DNA of 64,000 nt from Saprospiraceae bacterium. GTDB taxonomy: Bacteria; Bacteroidota; Bacteroidia; Chitinophagales; Saprospiraceae. Below, piece by piece: positions 52,826 to 62,200 of this stretch. The position numbers and the translations under genes are program-made. Location of the stretch: NCBI GenBank assembly GCA_016716335.1, contig JADJWN010000021.1, forward strand, positions 310,001-374,000, written 5' to 3'. The notes under the pieces are model-generated. The model made no database searches. It worked only from the letters and a program-made list of their open reading frames with translations, and was not told the origin of the DNA. Each line of letters opens with the position of its first letter. Position 1 is the stretch's first letter.

Positions 52826-54475
52826 ATGGAAATAGGAATAGGACTTATTGTGGGTTTGCTGGCAGGGTCCGGAGCAGGATACTTTATCATGCAAACCTTT
52901 TTCAAGCAAAAAGTGAAAGAAGCCAATGACAAGGCTGATATCACTATTAAAGAAGCCGAACTGACAGCACAGCGAAAACTGAATGAGGCTGAAAACAAAG
53001 CCGAAAAAATTATCGCTAAGGCTGAGCAGACCAATGAGAGCATCAAACAGAAAAAAATTCAGGAAGCACGAGACAATTTTGCAAAACTCAAATCTGAATT
53101 TGAATCCTGGAAAGCTGAGCAGAAAGTGGAGATCAAAGAACGTGAGATGACACTGGTAGCTATGGAAAAGGAACTCAAGCAAAAGCAGGATGCTTTGAAT
53201 GCAGAAACCGAGCAGCTGGAAAACAGAGAACAGGAACTCAACACCCTGAGAGAAAATCTGGACCTTCAGCTCAAAATCGTGGCTAAGAAAAAAGAAGAAC
53301 TGGATACTGCCAATGAGCGCTTTATCAAAGAACTCGAAAATATTTCAAAGCTCACCGAAGCACAGGCCAAAGAACAGTTGCTGGAGGCCATCCGTGGCAA
53401 AGCCACCACAGAAGCATTGGCTATCGAGAAAGAAGCTATAGCCAATGCCCACACCAATGCAAACAAAGAGGCCAAAAAGATTGTCATACAGACCATACAG
53501 AGGATGTGCGCCGAATACACTATCGAAAACACTGTATCTGTCTTCAATCTTGAATCAGACGACATCAAAGGTCAGATTATTGGTCGTGAAGGACGGAATA
53601 TAAGAGCACTCGAGGCTGCTACAGGCGCAGAAATCGTTGTAGATGATACCCCGGAAGCCATCGTAATATCCAGCTTTGATCCTATAAGACGGGAACTGTG
53701 CAGACTCTCGCTCAAAAAGCTCGTGGCCGACGGAAGAATCCATCCGGCAAAAATCGAAGAGACCGTAGCCAAAGTCCGAAAACAACTGGAAGAACAGATT
53801 ATAGAGATCGGAGAACGTACCATCATAGATCTGGATATTCATGGCTTAGCTCCTTATCTGGTCAAAATGGTTGGAAGGATGAGATTCAGGTCTTCTTATG
53901 GGCAGAACCTCCTGAAACACTCCATCGAAACCGCTAATCTCTGTGCCACCATGGCAGCAGAACTGGGTCTGAGCCCCAAGCAGGTCAAAATGGCCAAAAG
54001 AGCAGGGCTGCTGCATGATATCGGAAAGGTAGCCGAAGAAGATTCAGAACTTTCACATGCCTTGCTGGGGATGGAAATCTGCGAAAAATACAAGGAGCAT
54101 CCGGTCATCCTCAATGCGGTTGGGGCACACCATGATGAAATAGAAATGAACAATATCATTTCCCCCATCGTACAGGCCTGTGATGCCATATCCGGAGCAA
54201 GACCCGGAGCCAGAAGAGAAATACTGGAAAGTTATCTGAAACGCATCGGCGAGCTGGAAGAACTGGCCCTGTCCTACGAAGGTGTGCAGAAGGCATATGC
54301 TCTCCAGGCAGGAAGGGAGCTAAGAGTAATTGTGGAAAGCGAAAAAGTTTCCGATGAATTTGCGGATGATCTGGCTTTCATGATATCACAGAAGATACAG
54401 GATGAGATGCAGTATCCCGGTCAGGTTAAAGTGACTGTAATCCGTGAAAAAAGAGCCACCGCATTTGCAAGGTAA
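52826..54475 (+). CDS. rny: Ribonuclease Y
   Basis: The 549-residue endoribonuclease has an N-terminal membrane anchor (GIGLIVGLLAGSGAGYFIM), a long coiled coil (about 30-220), a KH domain with IIGREGRNIRALEAATGAEIV, and an HD domain with NLLKHSIETANLC, RAGLLHDIGKVAEED and GAHHDE. It starts mRNA decay at the membrane. Its length is close to the Firmicutes enzyme (520). Confidence 0.96.
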   Translation: MEIGIGLIVGLLAGSGAGYFIMQTFFKQKVKEANDKADITIKEAELTAQRKLNEAENKAEKIIAKAEQTNESIKQKKIQEARDNFAKLKSEFESWKAEQKVEIKEREMTLVAMEKELKQKQDALNAETEQLENREQELNTLRENLDLQLKIVAKKKEELDTANERFIKELENISKLTEAQAKEQLLEAIRGKATTEALAIEKEAIANAHTNANKEAKKIVIQTIQRMCAEYTIENTVSVFNLESDDIKGQIIGREGRNIRALEAATGAEIVVDDTPEAIVISSFDPIRRELCRLSLKKLVADGRIHPAKIEETVAKVRKQLEEQIIEIGERTIIDLDIHGLAPYLVKMVGRMRFRSSYGQNLLKHSIETANLCATMAAELGLSPKQVKMAKRAGLLHDIGKVAEEDSELSHALLGMEICEKYKEHPVILNAVGAHHDEIEMNNIISPIVQACDAISGARPGARREILESYLKRIGELEELALSYEGVQKAYALQAGRELRVIVESEKVSDEFADDLAFMISQKIQDEMQYPGQVKVTVIREKRATAFAR

Positions 54476-54529
54476 ATAAGTGGCTGTTTGTTTTCAATCT
54501 AATTTTTACAAAAAATTGTACCATCACCC

Positions 54530-56014
54530 ATGGACGCTCCTTTGCAGATATATAACAGTCTCACCAGACAGAAAGAAGTATTCACCCCTTTGCATGCAGG
54601 ACATGTAGGTATGTATGTGTGCGGTCCGACAGTGTACAACGATGTACACCTGGGCAATTGCCGCACATTCATCTCCTTTGATGTCATATACAGATATCTC
54701 ACATATCTCGGGTATAAAGTCCGGTATATCAGAAATATCACGGATGTAGGACACCTCCTGGATGATGGAGAGGACAGAATGAGCAAAGGCGCCCGATTAG
54801 ATAATCTTGAACCCATGGAAGTTGCCCAGAAATACACCAACAACTTCCATGATATGATGCGTACATTCAATGTGCTGCCTCCGTCCATTGAGCCCCGGGC
54901 CACAGGGCACATTCCTGAGCAGATTGAGATGGTGCAGCAGATTCTGGACAATGGATATGCTTACATAAAAAATGGATCCGTATATTTCGATACTGTAAAA
55001 TTTGCAGAAGAGACCAAAGAATATGGCAAACTATCCGGAAGAGTAATTGAGGAGCTGATCGCTGAATCAAGGGACAATCTGAAAAACCAGGATGAAAAAA
55101 ATCACCCCTCTGATTTTGCCATATGGATGAAAGCGTCAGACGAACACATCATGAAGTGGAATTCACCCTGGTCTGTGGGTTTTCCGGGTTGGCATCTGGA
55201 GTGTAGCGCCATGAGCACCAAATACTTAGGCAAACAGTTTGACATACATGGAGGAGGAAATGACCTTAAATTTCCCCATCACGAAAACGAGATTGCTCAA
55301 AATATGGGGTCATGCGGTTGTCAGCCGGCAAAATATTGGATGCATACCAATATGCTGTTGATGAATGGCAAAAAAATGTCCAAAAGTGACGGTAATACCA
55401 TTTCACCTTCTGAACTTTTCACCGGTGACAGTCCTCATGTATCCAAAGGTTACAGCCCGATGGTAGTGAGATTCTTTATGTTGCAATCCCATTACCGTTC
55501 GACCAATGACCTGACCGATGAAGCCCTGCAGGCAGCAGAAAAGGGATTCAAAAGATTGACCGAAGCATTCGAGGCTCTGCATAAGCTCCACTCACCTGTC
55601 ACGGAAGGAGGAGCTGAGGATGAAAATATCTCAAAAATCATACATGGTGTATTTGAAGACATGAATGATGACTTCAATACGCCCAAAGCTATTGCCCGTT
55701 TGTTTGAACTGGTACCTGTAATCAACAGTGTAAAAGACGGAAAAATACCCCCTGAAAGCATCTCTCAAAAAATGCTGGAAGAACTAAAAAATGCATTCCA
55801 TGTAATATTTTTCGATATTCTGGGTTTAAAGACAGAAGAGTCAGATGCGGACAAGGGTTATGTAAAAGGATTGATGGAGCTGATCATCCGGCTCAGACAG
55901 CAGGCAAGGGCAAATAAGGACTGGGCTACTTCAGATACAATCAGGGATTCACTCAATGCATTGAATATTCAAATAAAGGATGGAAAAGAAGGTACCGAAT
56001 GGTCTTTTAAATAG
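54530..56014 (+). CDS. cysS: Cysteinyl-tRNA synthetase
   Basis: The 494-residue class I enzyme has the HIGH-like motif in YVCGPTVYNDVHLGNCR, zinc ligands in WHLECSAMSTKYLG and HGGGNDLKFPHHENE, and KMSKSDGN (KKMSKSDGNTI). The DALR-like C-terminal domain follows. It loads tRNA-Cys. The M28 peptidase gene starts inside its last 35 bases. Confidence 0.97.
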   Translation: MDAPLQIYNSLTRQKEVFTPLHAGHVGMYVCGPTVYNDVHLGNCRTFISFDVIYRYLTYLGYKVRYIRNITDVGHLLDDGEDRMSKGARLDNLEPMEVAQKYTNNFHDMMRTFNVLPPSIEPRATGHIPEQIEMVQQILDNGYAYIKNGSVYFDTVKFAEETKEYGKLSGRVIEELIAESRDNLKNQDEKNHPSDFAIWMKASDEHIMKWNSPWSVGFPGWHLECSAMSTKYLGKQFDIHGGGNDLKFPHHENEIAQNMGSCGCQPAKYWMHTNMLLMNGKKMSKSDGNTISPSELFTGDSPHVSKGYSPMVVRFFMLQSHYRSTNDLTDEALQAAEKGFKRLTEAFEALHKLHSPVTEGGAEDENISKIIHGVFEDMNDDFNTPKAIARLFELVPVINSVKDGKIPPESISQKMLEELKNAFHVIFFDILGLKTEESDADKGYVKGLMELIIRLRQQARANKDWATSDTIRDSLNALNIQIKDGKEGTEWSFK

Positions 56015-56990
56015 ATTAAAGGCTTTATGGACAGTTAGTCTGCTTCTGACAGCTATCTTTTTTTACACAGGATGTAAAAATGATAAAAAGGATTTATCTG
56101 TTGCTGTTGAGAAACCAAGAGCTATTGTACCCAGAATCAGTAAAGATTCTGCCATGTATTTTTTGGAAAAGCAGTTGAGTTTTGGGGTGAGAGTGCCCGG
56201 GACAGAAGGACATAAGAATACAAGAGATTGGCTGGTCGAAAAAATGAAATCCTATGGTGCTGAGGTACAGGTTCAGAGCTTCAAAGGTTCATTTCTGGGT
56301 AAAAAAGATGTGGAAGGGTTCAATATCATTGCTTCTATCAACCCATCTCACAAACAAAGAGTATTGCTCATGGCTCATTGGGATACCCGTCTGATAGCAG
56401 AAAAGGATCCTGATGAAGCAAAAAGAAATAAAGCAATACCAGGTGCTGTGGATGGTGCGAGCGGAGTAGCTGCATTGCTTGAAATTGCAAGGTCTATCTA
56501 TAATAACCCCATAGATCTTGGGGTGGACTTTATCTTCTTTGATATGGAAGATCAGGGTGAAGATGGAGAAAACTGGTGTCTGGGATCAAAATACTGGGCC
56601 GAAAATCCGCATAAAAAAAATTATACTGCACAATTTGGCATCCTGCTTGATCTCATCGGAGCAAAAAACAGTACTTACGGTTATGAAGGATATTCCTTCA
56701 GATTTGCCGGTGAGTTGTTGAAAAAAGTATGGCATCTGGCAGGACAAATGGGATACGGACACCTATTCAAAGTGTATGACGGCGGAGGCATCATGGATGA
56801 CCATTATTATGTCAATACTATAAGGAATATACCATCCATAGATATCATTGAGACCAATGCTTCCGGTGGGTTTGGATCCTATCATCACACCCATAATGAT
56901 AATCTGGATGCAATAGACCCGGAAATTTTACGTTCAGTAATACAGGTAGTCACAGCTGTCCTGTATAAAACTTCTGACGGCACATTCTAG
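55980..56990 (+). CDS. M28 peptidase / glutaminyl-peptide cyclotransferase-like lipoprotein
   Basis: The 336-residue protein has a lipobox (FFYTGC). Its M28 core shows zinc-site motifs of glutaminyl cyclases: LMAHWDTRLIAEKD, IPGAVDGASGVAALLEIAR, FIFFDMEDQGEDG and YHHTHNDNLDAI. It matches the QPCT-type group, which cyclises N-terminal Gln to pyroglutamate; a pyroglutamate link to PxpAB is tempting but only inference. The start overlaps cysS by 35 bases; other starts are not available near the signal peptide. Confidence 0.88.
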   Translation: MEKKVPNGLLNRLKALWTVSLLLTAIFFYTGCKNDKKDLSVAVEKPRAIVPRISKDSAMYFLEKQLSFGVRVPGTEGHKNTRDWLVEKMKSYGAEVQVQSFKGSFLGKKDVEGFNIIASINPSHKQRVLLMAHWDTRLIAEKDPDEAKRNKAIPGAVDGASGVAALLEIARSIYNNPIDLGVDFIFFDMEDQGEDGENWCLGSKYWAENPHKKNYTAQFGILLDLIGAKNSTYGYEGYSFRFAGELLKKVWHLAGQMGYGHLFKVYDGGGIMDDHYYVNTIRNIPSIDIIETNASGGFGSYHHTHNDNLDAIDPEILRSVIQVVTAVLYKTSDGTF

Positions 56991-57094
56991 ACACTTTTGT
57001 GTTCTTAACAATTTTTCACTCCGTCAAAGCAGCAAAATGAGTAAATTGTTGTTCTTGTAATTAATGTAAGCTTGCAAATTAAAATATTCTCAAT

Positions 57095-58132
57095 ATGCGT
57101 AATCTGATAATTTTTACAATTCTTTTGATCGGTCTTCCGGCAATCAGCCAGGAAATCCATACCAAACAATGGTCAATGGTCAATAAAAAAACAGCCGATT
57201 GGTGCTCATTATGTGGAGGTTGGGGCTGGAATATGCACAAACAGCTCACTGACAGATTTGAGAACAAAAATGTACTGAATTGGGCATTACATTACAGCGG
57301 AGGTCTGCAAAATCAGGCTGCCGTTGATATTTCAGCAAATTTTGGCGGCTCAGGTCAACCTTTGTTTTACGTGGAAGGTATTGACCTCAATGCTACACCC
57401 AACAACATTGCTGCAAAAGTTGCAGAGGCAGAAGATATTGTAAATTTCACTTTAGCTCAACCGGCTTATGCAGGTATAGGAATTGAAGCGATTTTAAGCA
57501 GTGTGACTAACAGGCTTGATGTCAAAACTAAGGTTGAATTTTTACAGCCTGTGGAAGGGGGTGATTACTACCTAGGACTCTACCTTGTAGAAGACAGCCT
57601 GGTAGCATATCAGCAGTCTCAGGGGCAAAATGCCGTACACAGATACGTTTTGCGAAGAAGTCTGTTGAATACAACATGGGGAAAATCGTTGAAAAAAGGT
57701 CCATTAGAAAAGGGAGAAATATTTGATGTGGATGTTGAATTGGAAAATATCACCACTCCACGTAACAGACTTTATGTTGCGGCAGTAATCTGGAATAAAG
57801 TGGGCAATAAATATCTGTTTTTTAATGGTTATCAGGTGCCGGTCGGCATTCCGGCTTCGCAACTTGATATACACAGTGACCTGAGTGAAATGAAGGCCTA
57901 CCAGACAGAAGGGAGTGAGGTACATCTGCAGATAAATTCTCAGGTTTCATTCAGTAATCCTATCATTACAGTAACTGATCTGAATGGCAAAACTATCACT
58001 TCACTCAGTCCCGGTGCTCTGACTGAAGGAAATCACAGGTTTCAATTGAAAGGTAATTTTATTCCCGGGCTTCACCTGATTACTTTACAGGATAATAAGT
58101 ACAGCAAAACCATTAAGCTGATTATTCATTAA
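57095..58132 (+). CDS. Omp28-related T9SS-secreted protein
   Basis: The 345-residue protein has a signal peptide (MRNLIIFTILLIGLPAISQ), a thioredoxin-like N-terminal part with ADWCSLCGGWGWNMH (a CxxC like Omp28-type proteins), then a beta domain and a C-terminal sorting segment (about 270-345, EMKAYQTEGSEVHLQINS to KTIKLIIH) for T9SS. Omp28-related proteins are surface or secreted proteins of Bacteroidota with undefined function. It is followed by a bidirectional terminator. Confidence 0.8.
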   Translation: MRNLIIFTILLIGLPAISQEIHTKQWSMVNKKTADWCSLCGGWGWNMHKQLTDRFENKNVLNWALHYSGGLQNQAAVDISANFGGSGQPLFYVEGIDLNATPNNIAAKVAEAEDIVNFTLAQPAYAGIGIEAILSSVTNRLDVKTKVEFLQPVEGGDYYLGLYLVEDSLVAYQQSQGQNAVHRYVLRRSLLNTTWGKSLKKGPLEKGEIFDVDVELENITTPRNRLYVAAVIWNKVGNKYLFFNGYQVPVGIPASQLDIHSDLSEMKAYQTEGSEVHLQINSQVSFSNPIITVTDLNGKTITSLSPGALTEGNHRFQLKGNFIPGLHLITLQDNKYSKTIKLIIH

Positions 58133-58160
58133 TACCGGAAAATAAAATCTCTGATACACA

Positions 58161-58197
58161 AAGGGATGCTGTCTGAATGGGATAGCATCCCTTTTTT
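58161..58197. terminator. Bidirectional terminator between Omp28-like gene and comF
   Basis: AAGGGATGCT (58161-58170) and AGCATCCCTT (58184-58193) form a perfect 10-bp stem followed by T-runs; it lies between convergent genes and touches the comF stop. Confidence 0.85.
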
Positions 58198-58904
58198 ATT
58201 GAGCCATCGCAATTGCAAGGACTGAAATTTTCTCCACTCCTGCTGATCTGAGTGCTAAAGCTGCGGCTTCCACAGTTGCACCGGTTGTCACCACATCATC
58301 CAGTATTAAAACATGTTTGACTGATTTCAAATCATTTTCCGATACTTTAAAACTTGAATTCACATTTTGGACTCTTTCAGTCCTTGTTTTTCCGGTTTGA
58401 GAATCAGTAGCTACGGTTTTAAGTAATATATTTTTTTCCAGCGGAATATCTAAAACCTGGCGGACCCCTTCGCCAAAAACAAAACTTTGATTATAACCTC
58501 GTCTCCTTTCTTTAGAGGGATGCAAAGGGATAGGTATCATCATATCCGGTTTAATAAAATGCGGTGAAGACAGACACAGATCACCCGCAATATTACCCAT
58601 AACAATTCCCACAGCTTTCTCCCTGTTATACTTTAACTGATGAAGCATATTCCTTACCATACCTCCGGTCCTGAAATAAAGTACAGCAGCTGCAAAGCTC
58701 CATATCTATTCTACCATAAAACTTTTGCCTGACCTGATTTTCCTTTATTATAAAATGGTCTGTATAAGGCATCTCTATCAAACAATGAACACAAAAGTGC
58801 CCATTCTGTACTCTAGGATGATTGGAACAGGCCAGGCAAAGGGTTGGGAACAGGGTGTACCAAAAATCTTCTGCCAAGCCCTTAATTTGTTGCTTTATGT
58901 TCAT
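58196..58904 (-). CDS. comF: ComF family phosphoribosyltransferase (frameshifted)
   Basis: The protein has the ComF zinc domain (TLCLACSNHPRVQNGHFCVHC) followed by a phosphoribosyltransferase fold: HQLKYNREKAVG, IPIPLHPSKERRRGYNQSF, and the PRPP loop HVLILDDVVTTGATVEA. Such proteins take part in DNA uptake in competent bacteria, but in Bacteroidota the role is uncertain. The frame breaks near 58694-58696; removing one A restores MELAAAVLYFRTGGMVRNML and a total of 235 residues, a normal length. The extra base is probably a sequencing error. Confidence 0.9.
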
Positions 58905-58924
58905 AGTCTTTAAATTATTACCTG

Positions 58925-58932
58925 CAAACTTA
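58925..58932 (-). promoter_or_regulatory. Putative -7 box for comF
   Basis: TAAGTTTG on the minus strand matches TAnnTTTG, 20 bases before the comF ATG. Confidence 0.45.
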
Positions 58933-59040
58933 TTTACTTTTCATCTTATGAAAGCAAGGCAATCGAAAGATAATTTATATCCGGCTTACTCCAATGTCAA
59001 TAAAGCTTGTCCCGCAGGTAATACCCAAATCATATATTAA

Positions 59041-59190
59041 CCCGAATTATACAGCAGAAAATCCCTGCCTGCGGACCGGCAGGTATTACGCTCTGAAATG
59101 GATGCAAAATAAGTCTCTGCCAAGGCGGATCACTTTCGCTCATTTACCTTGGCGGGCTACTAAGACTCATTCGCAAAAGTGCTTATTATA
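59041..59190. repeat. Palindromic intergenic element
   Basis: The 332-base gap between comF and the giant gene's terminator holds two hairpins: CCTGCC (59064-59069) with GGCAGG (59078-59083), and GCCAAGG (59119-59125) with CCTTGGC (59147-59153). The sequence is more GC-rich than its surroundings. GC-rich palindromes of this type (CCTGCC...GGCAGG) occur as dispersed repeats in other genomes, so a repeat element is likely. No coding frame fits. Confidence 0.45.
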
Positions 59191-59236
59191 TTGTAATCTC
59201 AAGCTTCATCACGAAACTTTAATGTAAAATTCAGAT

Positions 59237-59274
59237 AAAAAAAAGCCCCGTGCAGGCTATCTGCACGGGGCTTT
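59237..59274 (-). terminator. Strong terminator of the giant T9SS gene
   Basis: AAAGCCCCGTGCAG (59242-59255) and CTGCACGGGGCTTT (59261-59274) form a perfect 14-bp stem with a 5-base loop; the minus strand ends in a T-run of eight. Confidence 0.9.
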
Positions 59275-59294
59275 GAATAATTATTTAACCGTTC

Positions 59295-62200
59295 TTACTC
59301 AATAACAATCATCTTCTTAGTCGCAGTGAAGTCGCCGCTGTCGAGTCTGTAGTACAACACTCCTGCTGCACCCAGCTGCTCCTTAGTGAATACTTCGCTG
59401 TTCATACCCTTATTGGCAGATGCCTTTCTTACCAGCACTACTCTTCCGGTCACGTCAAATACAGTGATAACTGCATCTGAAGCTTCCGGTAAATAGTAAC
59501 TTACAGTGGTAGCACCTCTGAATGGGTTAGGCTCGTTCTGGAACAATTCAGCTACATCTGCTGTAACTTCTTTAGTTCTCATGCTCAGAGTTACATTGCT
59601 TACCTGAAGATCTGCTCCGGTGTATGCTTCTGCCTTGGTTACAGCTGATCCGATGCTCATCATTTCACTCAGTCTTCCGGCCTTCTCTGCCTTCAGTACT
59701 ACGGTGAACAATGTCTCATCATCACTTACTGTCACTCCATTTCTGGAAGCGTAGCTCATGGTCACTACATCACTGGCAAGTACTCCAATGTTGTTAGCTG
59801 TCATATCTACTGCACCGGGAACGATTTCAGCAAAGCTTGCACCGTTCAGATTCATGGTAAACTGGTATCCATATACATCTGCAAAGTCTGCTCCGCTGAT
59901 GGCTACGGCTACTCTTTCGCCTGCTGCTACATTTCTGTCCTCAGCAGTGAATCTTACTACCTTAGCACTTCTGCTTTCAAGAGCAGGATCGCTTACATTA
60001 GCAGATACGCTTCCGTTCACATCACCCACTTTCACTGCTACGAAGTTCTGATTGCTCATATCTTCAATCAGTGCAGGAATGCTGATCACTTCAGCAAACG
60101 GCCATGGATTTTCTGCATCCATTGTCTGTGCTGCAATCGGGAATCTCCAGCTTGTATTGTTAGGCAGATCATTGGTCACACCAAGGATCAGCTTTCTCAA
60201 TTCAGTGATATCCGCTGCAGTTACTTTACCATCATTGGTAGCGTCAGCTGCGATCAACTTGTACGGACTGTTCAGTTTCTGCTGATTCAGAATGTGTCTC
60301 TGGATCAATACGAGGTCTAATGTACTTACACCATTAGTGTAGTCATTGTCCTTGTTGGCAGATACCTCATAGCTCAACAATTCAAGGTGAGACATAGCAT
60401 ACTGACCGTTAGAACCAGTCATTACAGCTCTTGGATACTCAGGCTGGTTAGAACCGAAGCTTACACTCACCTGGCTTACATTCTGACCAGCTTCTGTAGC
60501 TACGGTACCGGCAATCACTTTGCTGCCGATAGTACCACCAGGACAAGTGTTGCAGATCAACTGGAGGTTAGTCCAGCAGAAATCTACATTGAACTTCTTA
60601 TCCCATACACTCATCATTACATCCACATTACCCTTGTTGGTATTAGGAGCAAGCTCTCTGTCAGTCCATACTTTAGCAGAACTTCTCTGAGCAGGATTCC
60701 ACAACTGGATAACTCCGTTTCCGGCTGTATTTTCTTCACCTCTCATGTACTTCTCAACTATTGCTCTTTGCTGAGCATTAGTCATATCAGCAGGGAATCT
60801 CAACAATCCACCTGTCTTATCGAAGTAATGAGGAATGTCGATATTGATTAATCTGTTGAATACAGTCTTGTCAGTTACCTGAGGTGCTGTGTTGTCAAAT
60901 GTGTACAACAGATCTCTTTCGTCAGTACAGTTATCGAATGACTTCACGTTGAAATCAATCGCCCACAATTCTACCATAGGTCTCATTGGTCCTGAACCAT
61001 CAGGATCAGCCATCAATGCAGTGCTCAAAGGAACACATACTGGTGTAGGTGGCTTCTTGTCAGCAACCATAAAGTCTTCGTGGCAAGTAGAATAGTTGTG
61101 ACAGCCATCCGTAGCCTTCCAGGTTACTTTGTGGTTGCTCATCTTACCAACGATAGGCTCAGGTATTCTGATTGTAACTTCTCCACCATTAGCAGTAGGA
61201 GCAAGATAGATATCTTTAATACCGTTACCATTGTTATCCTGGATAGCATTGAAGTTTCCTGTATTGGCATTGTTTACGTCATTACCTACAGGAAGGAAGC
61301 TGCTCCACTCGTAGTCAGGTGTACCATCAGCCCAAAGGTCAACGATTACTACCCACTTAATCCATCCGTTTTCAATACATCCGCCTGTATCATTTGCTCT
61401 CTTAGTCAAAGTGAGGAATCTGATCTCACAATTCTGATCTACACCAAACATGGTATCTCTACACTTGTCGAATGTAGGAGGAACAACATCCTTGTACACA
61501 AACATCTTGGTGTATGGACCTCTTTCCTCATTTGTACACCAGTTCACTAATTTGTACTCTACAACCCACTTCTTACAAACACCATCTTCAAATTCAAATT
61601 CCCACTTCTTGGTGCTGATACCGATTACATCACAAGGACCATTCACCCAAGTAGGCTGATTAGCCTTGATCTGTGCTTCAGTAGGACCATCACAACCTAC
61701 TTCAGGTACACTTGAAGATGGAGGAGTAACTACCCATTGCTGAGTACTTGTGCTTGGCGCTACAGTAATTCTCTGCTGACACTGACGGGTTACACCGTTA
61801 GCTGTGATGGAGAATGTTCTGTTGATAGTACCGATTCCGCACTGATTCAATTGAAGTACATCTCTGAATCTGATAGGAGGATTGGCACATACACCCACAG
61901 CTGTAGGTAATCCTGTCTTAGTGAAATCTACACCATCGATAGATCTTTCAGTAGTGCTGGTCTGAATAGCCCAGTCGCAGTGAATTGTTGCATCCGGAGG
62001 ACAAGTCAGTACAGGTGGAACTTTCTGTTCAACCTTTACAAATGCCCATGTCTCGTTCCAGTTGTCACCGGCATCACCGATGATTCCGTTCATGTTTCCA
62101 TCATCCCAAACTCTCAGAATTACTTCTACAAAACCTCTGTCGAGATCATTGATTACGCCGTCACCATTAGCATCTACATCCAATGCATCGAGGTCAGCAC

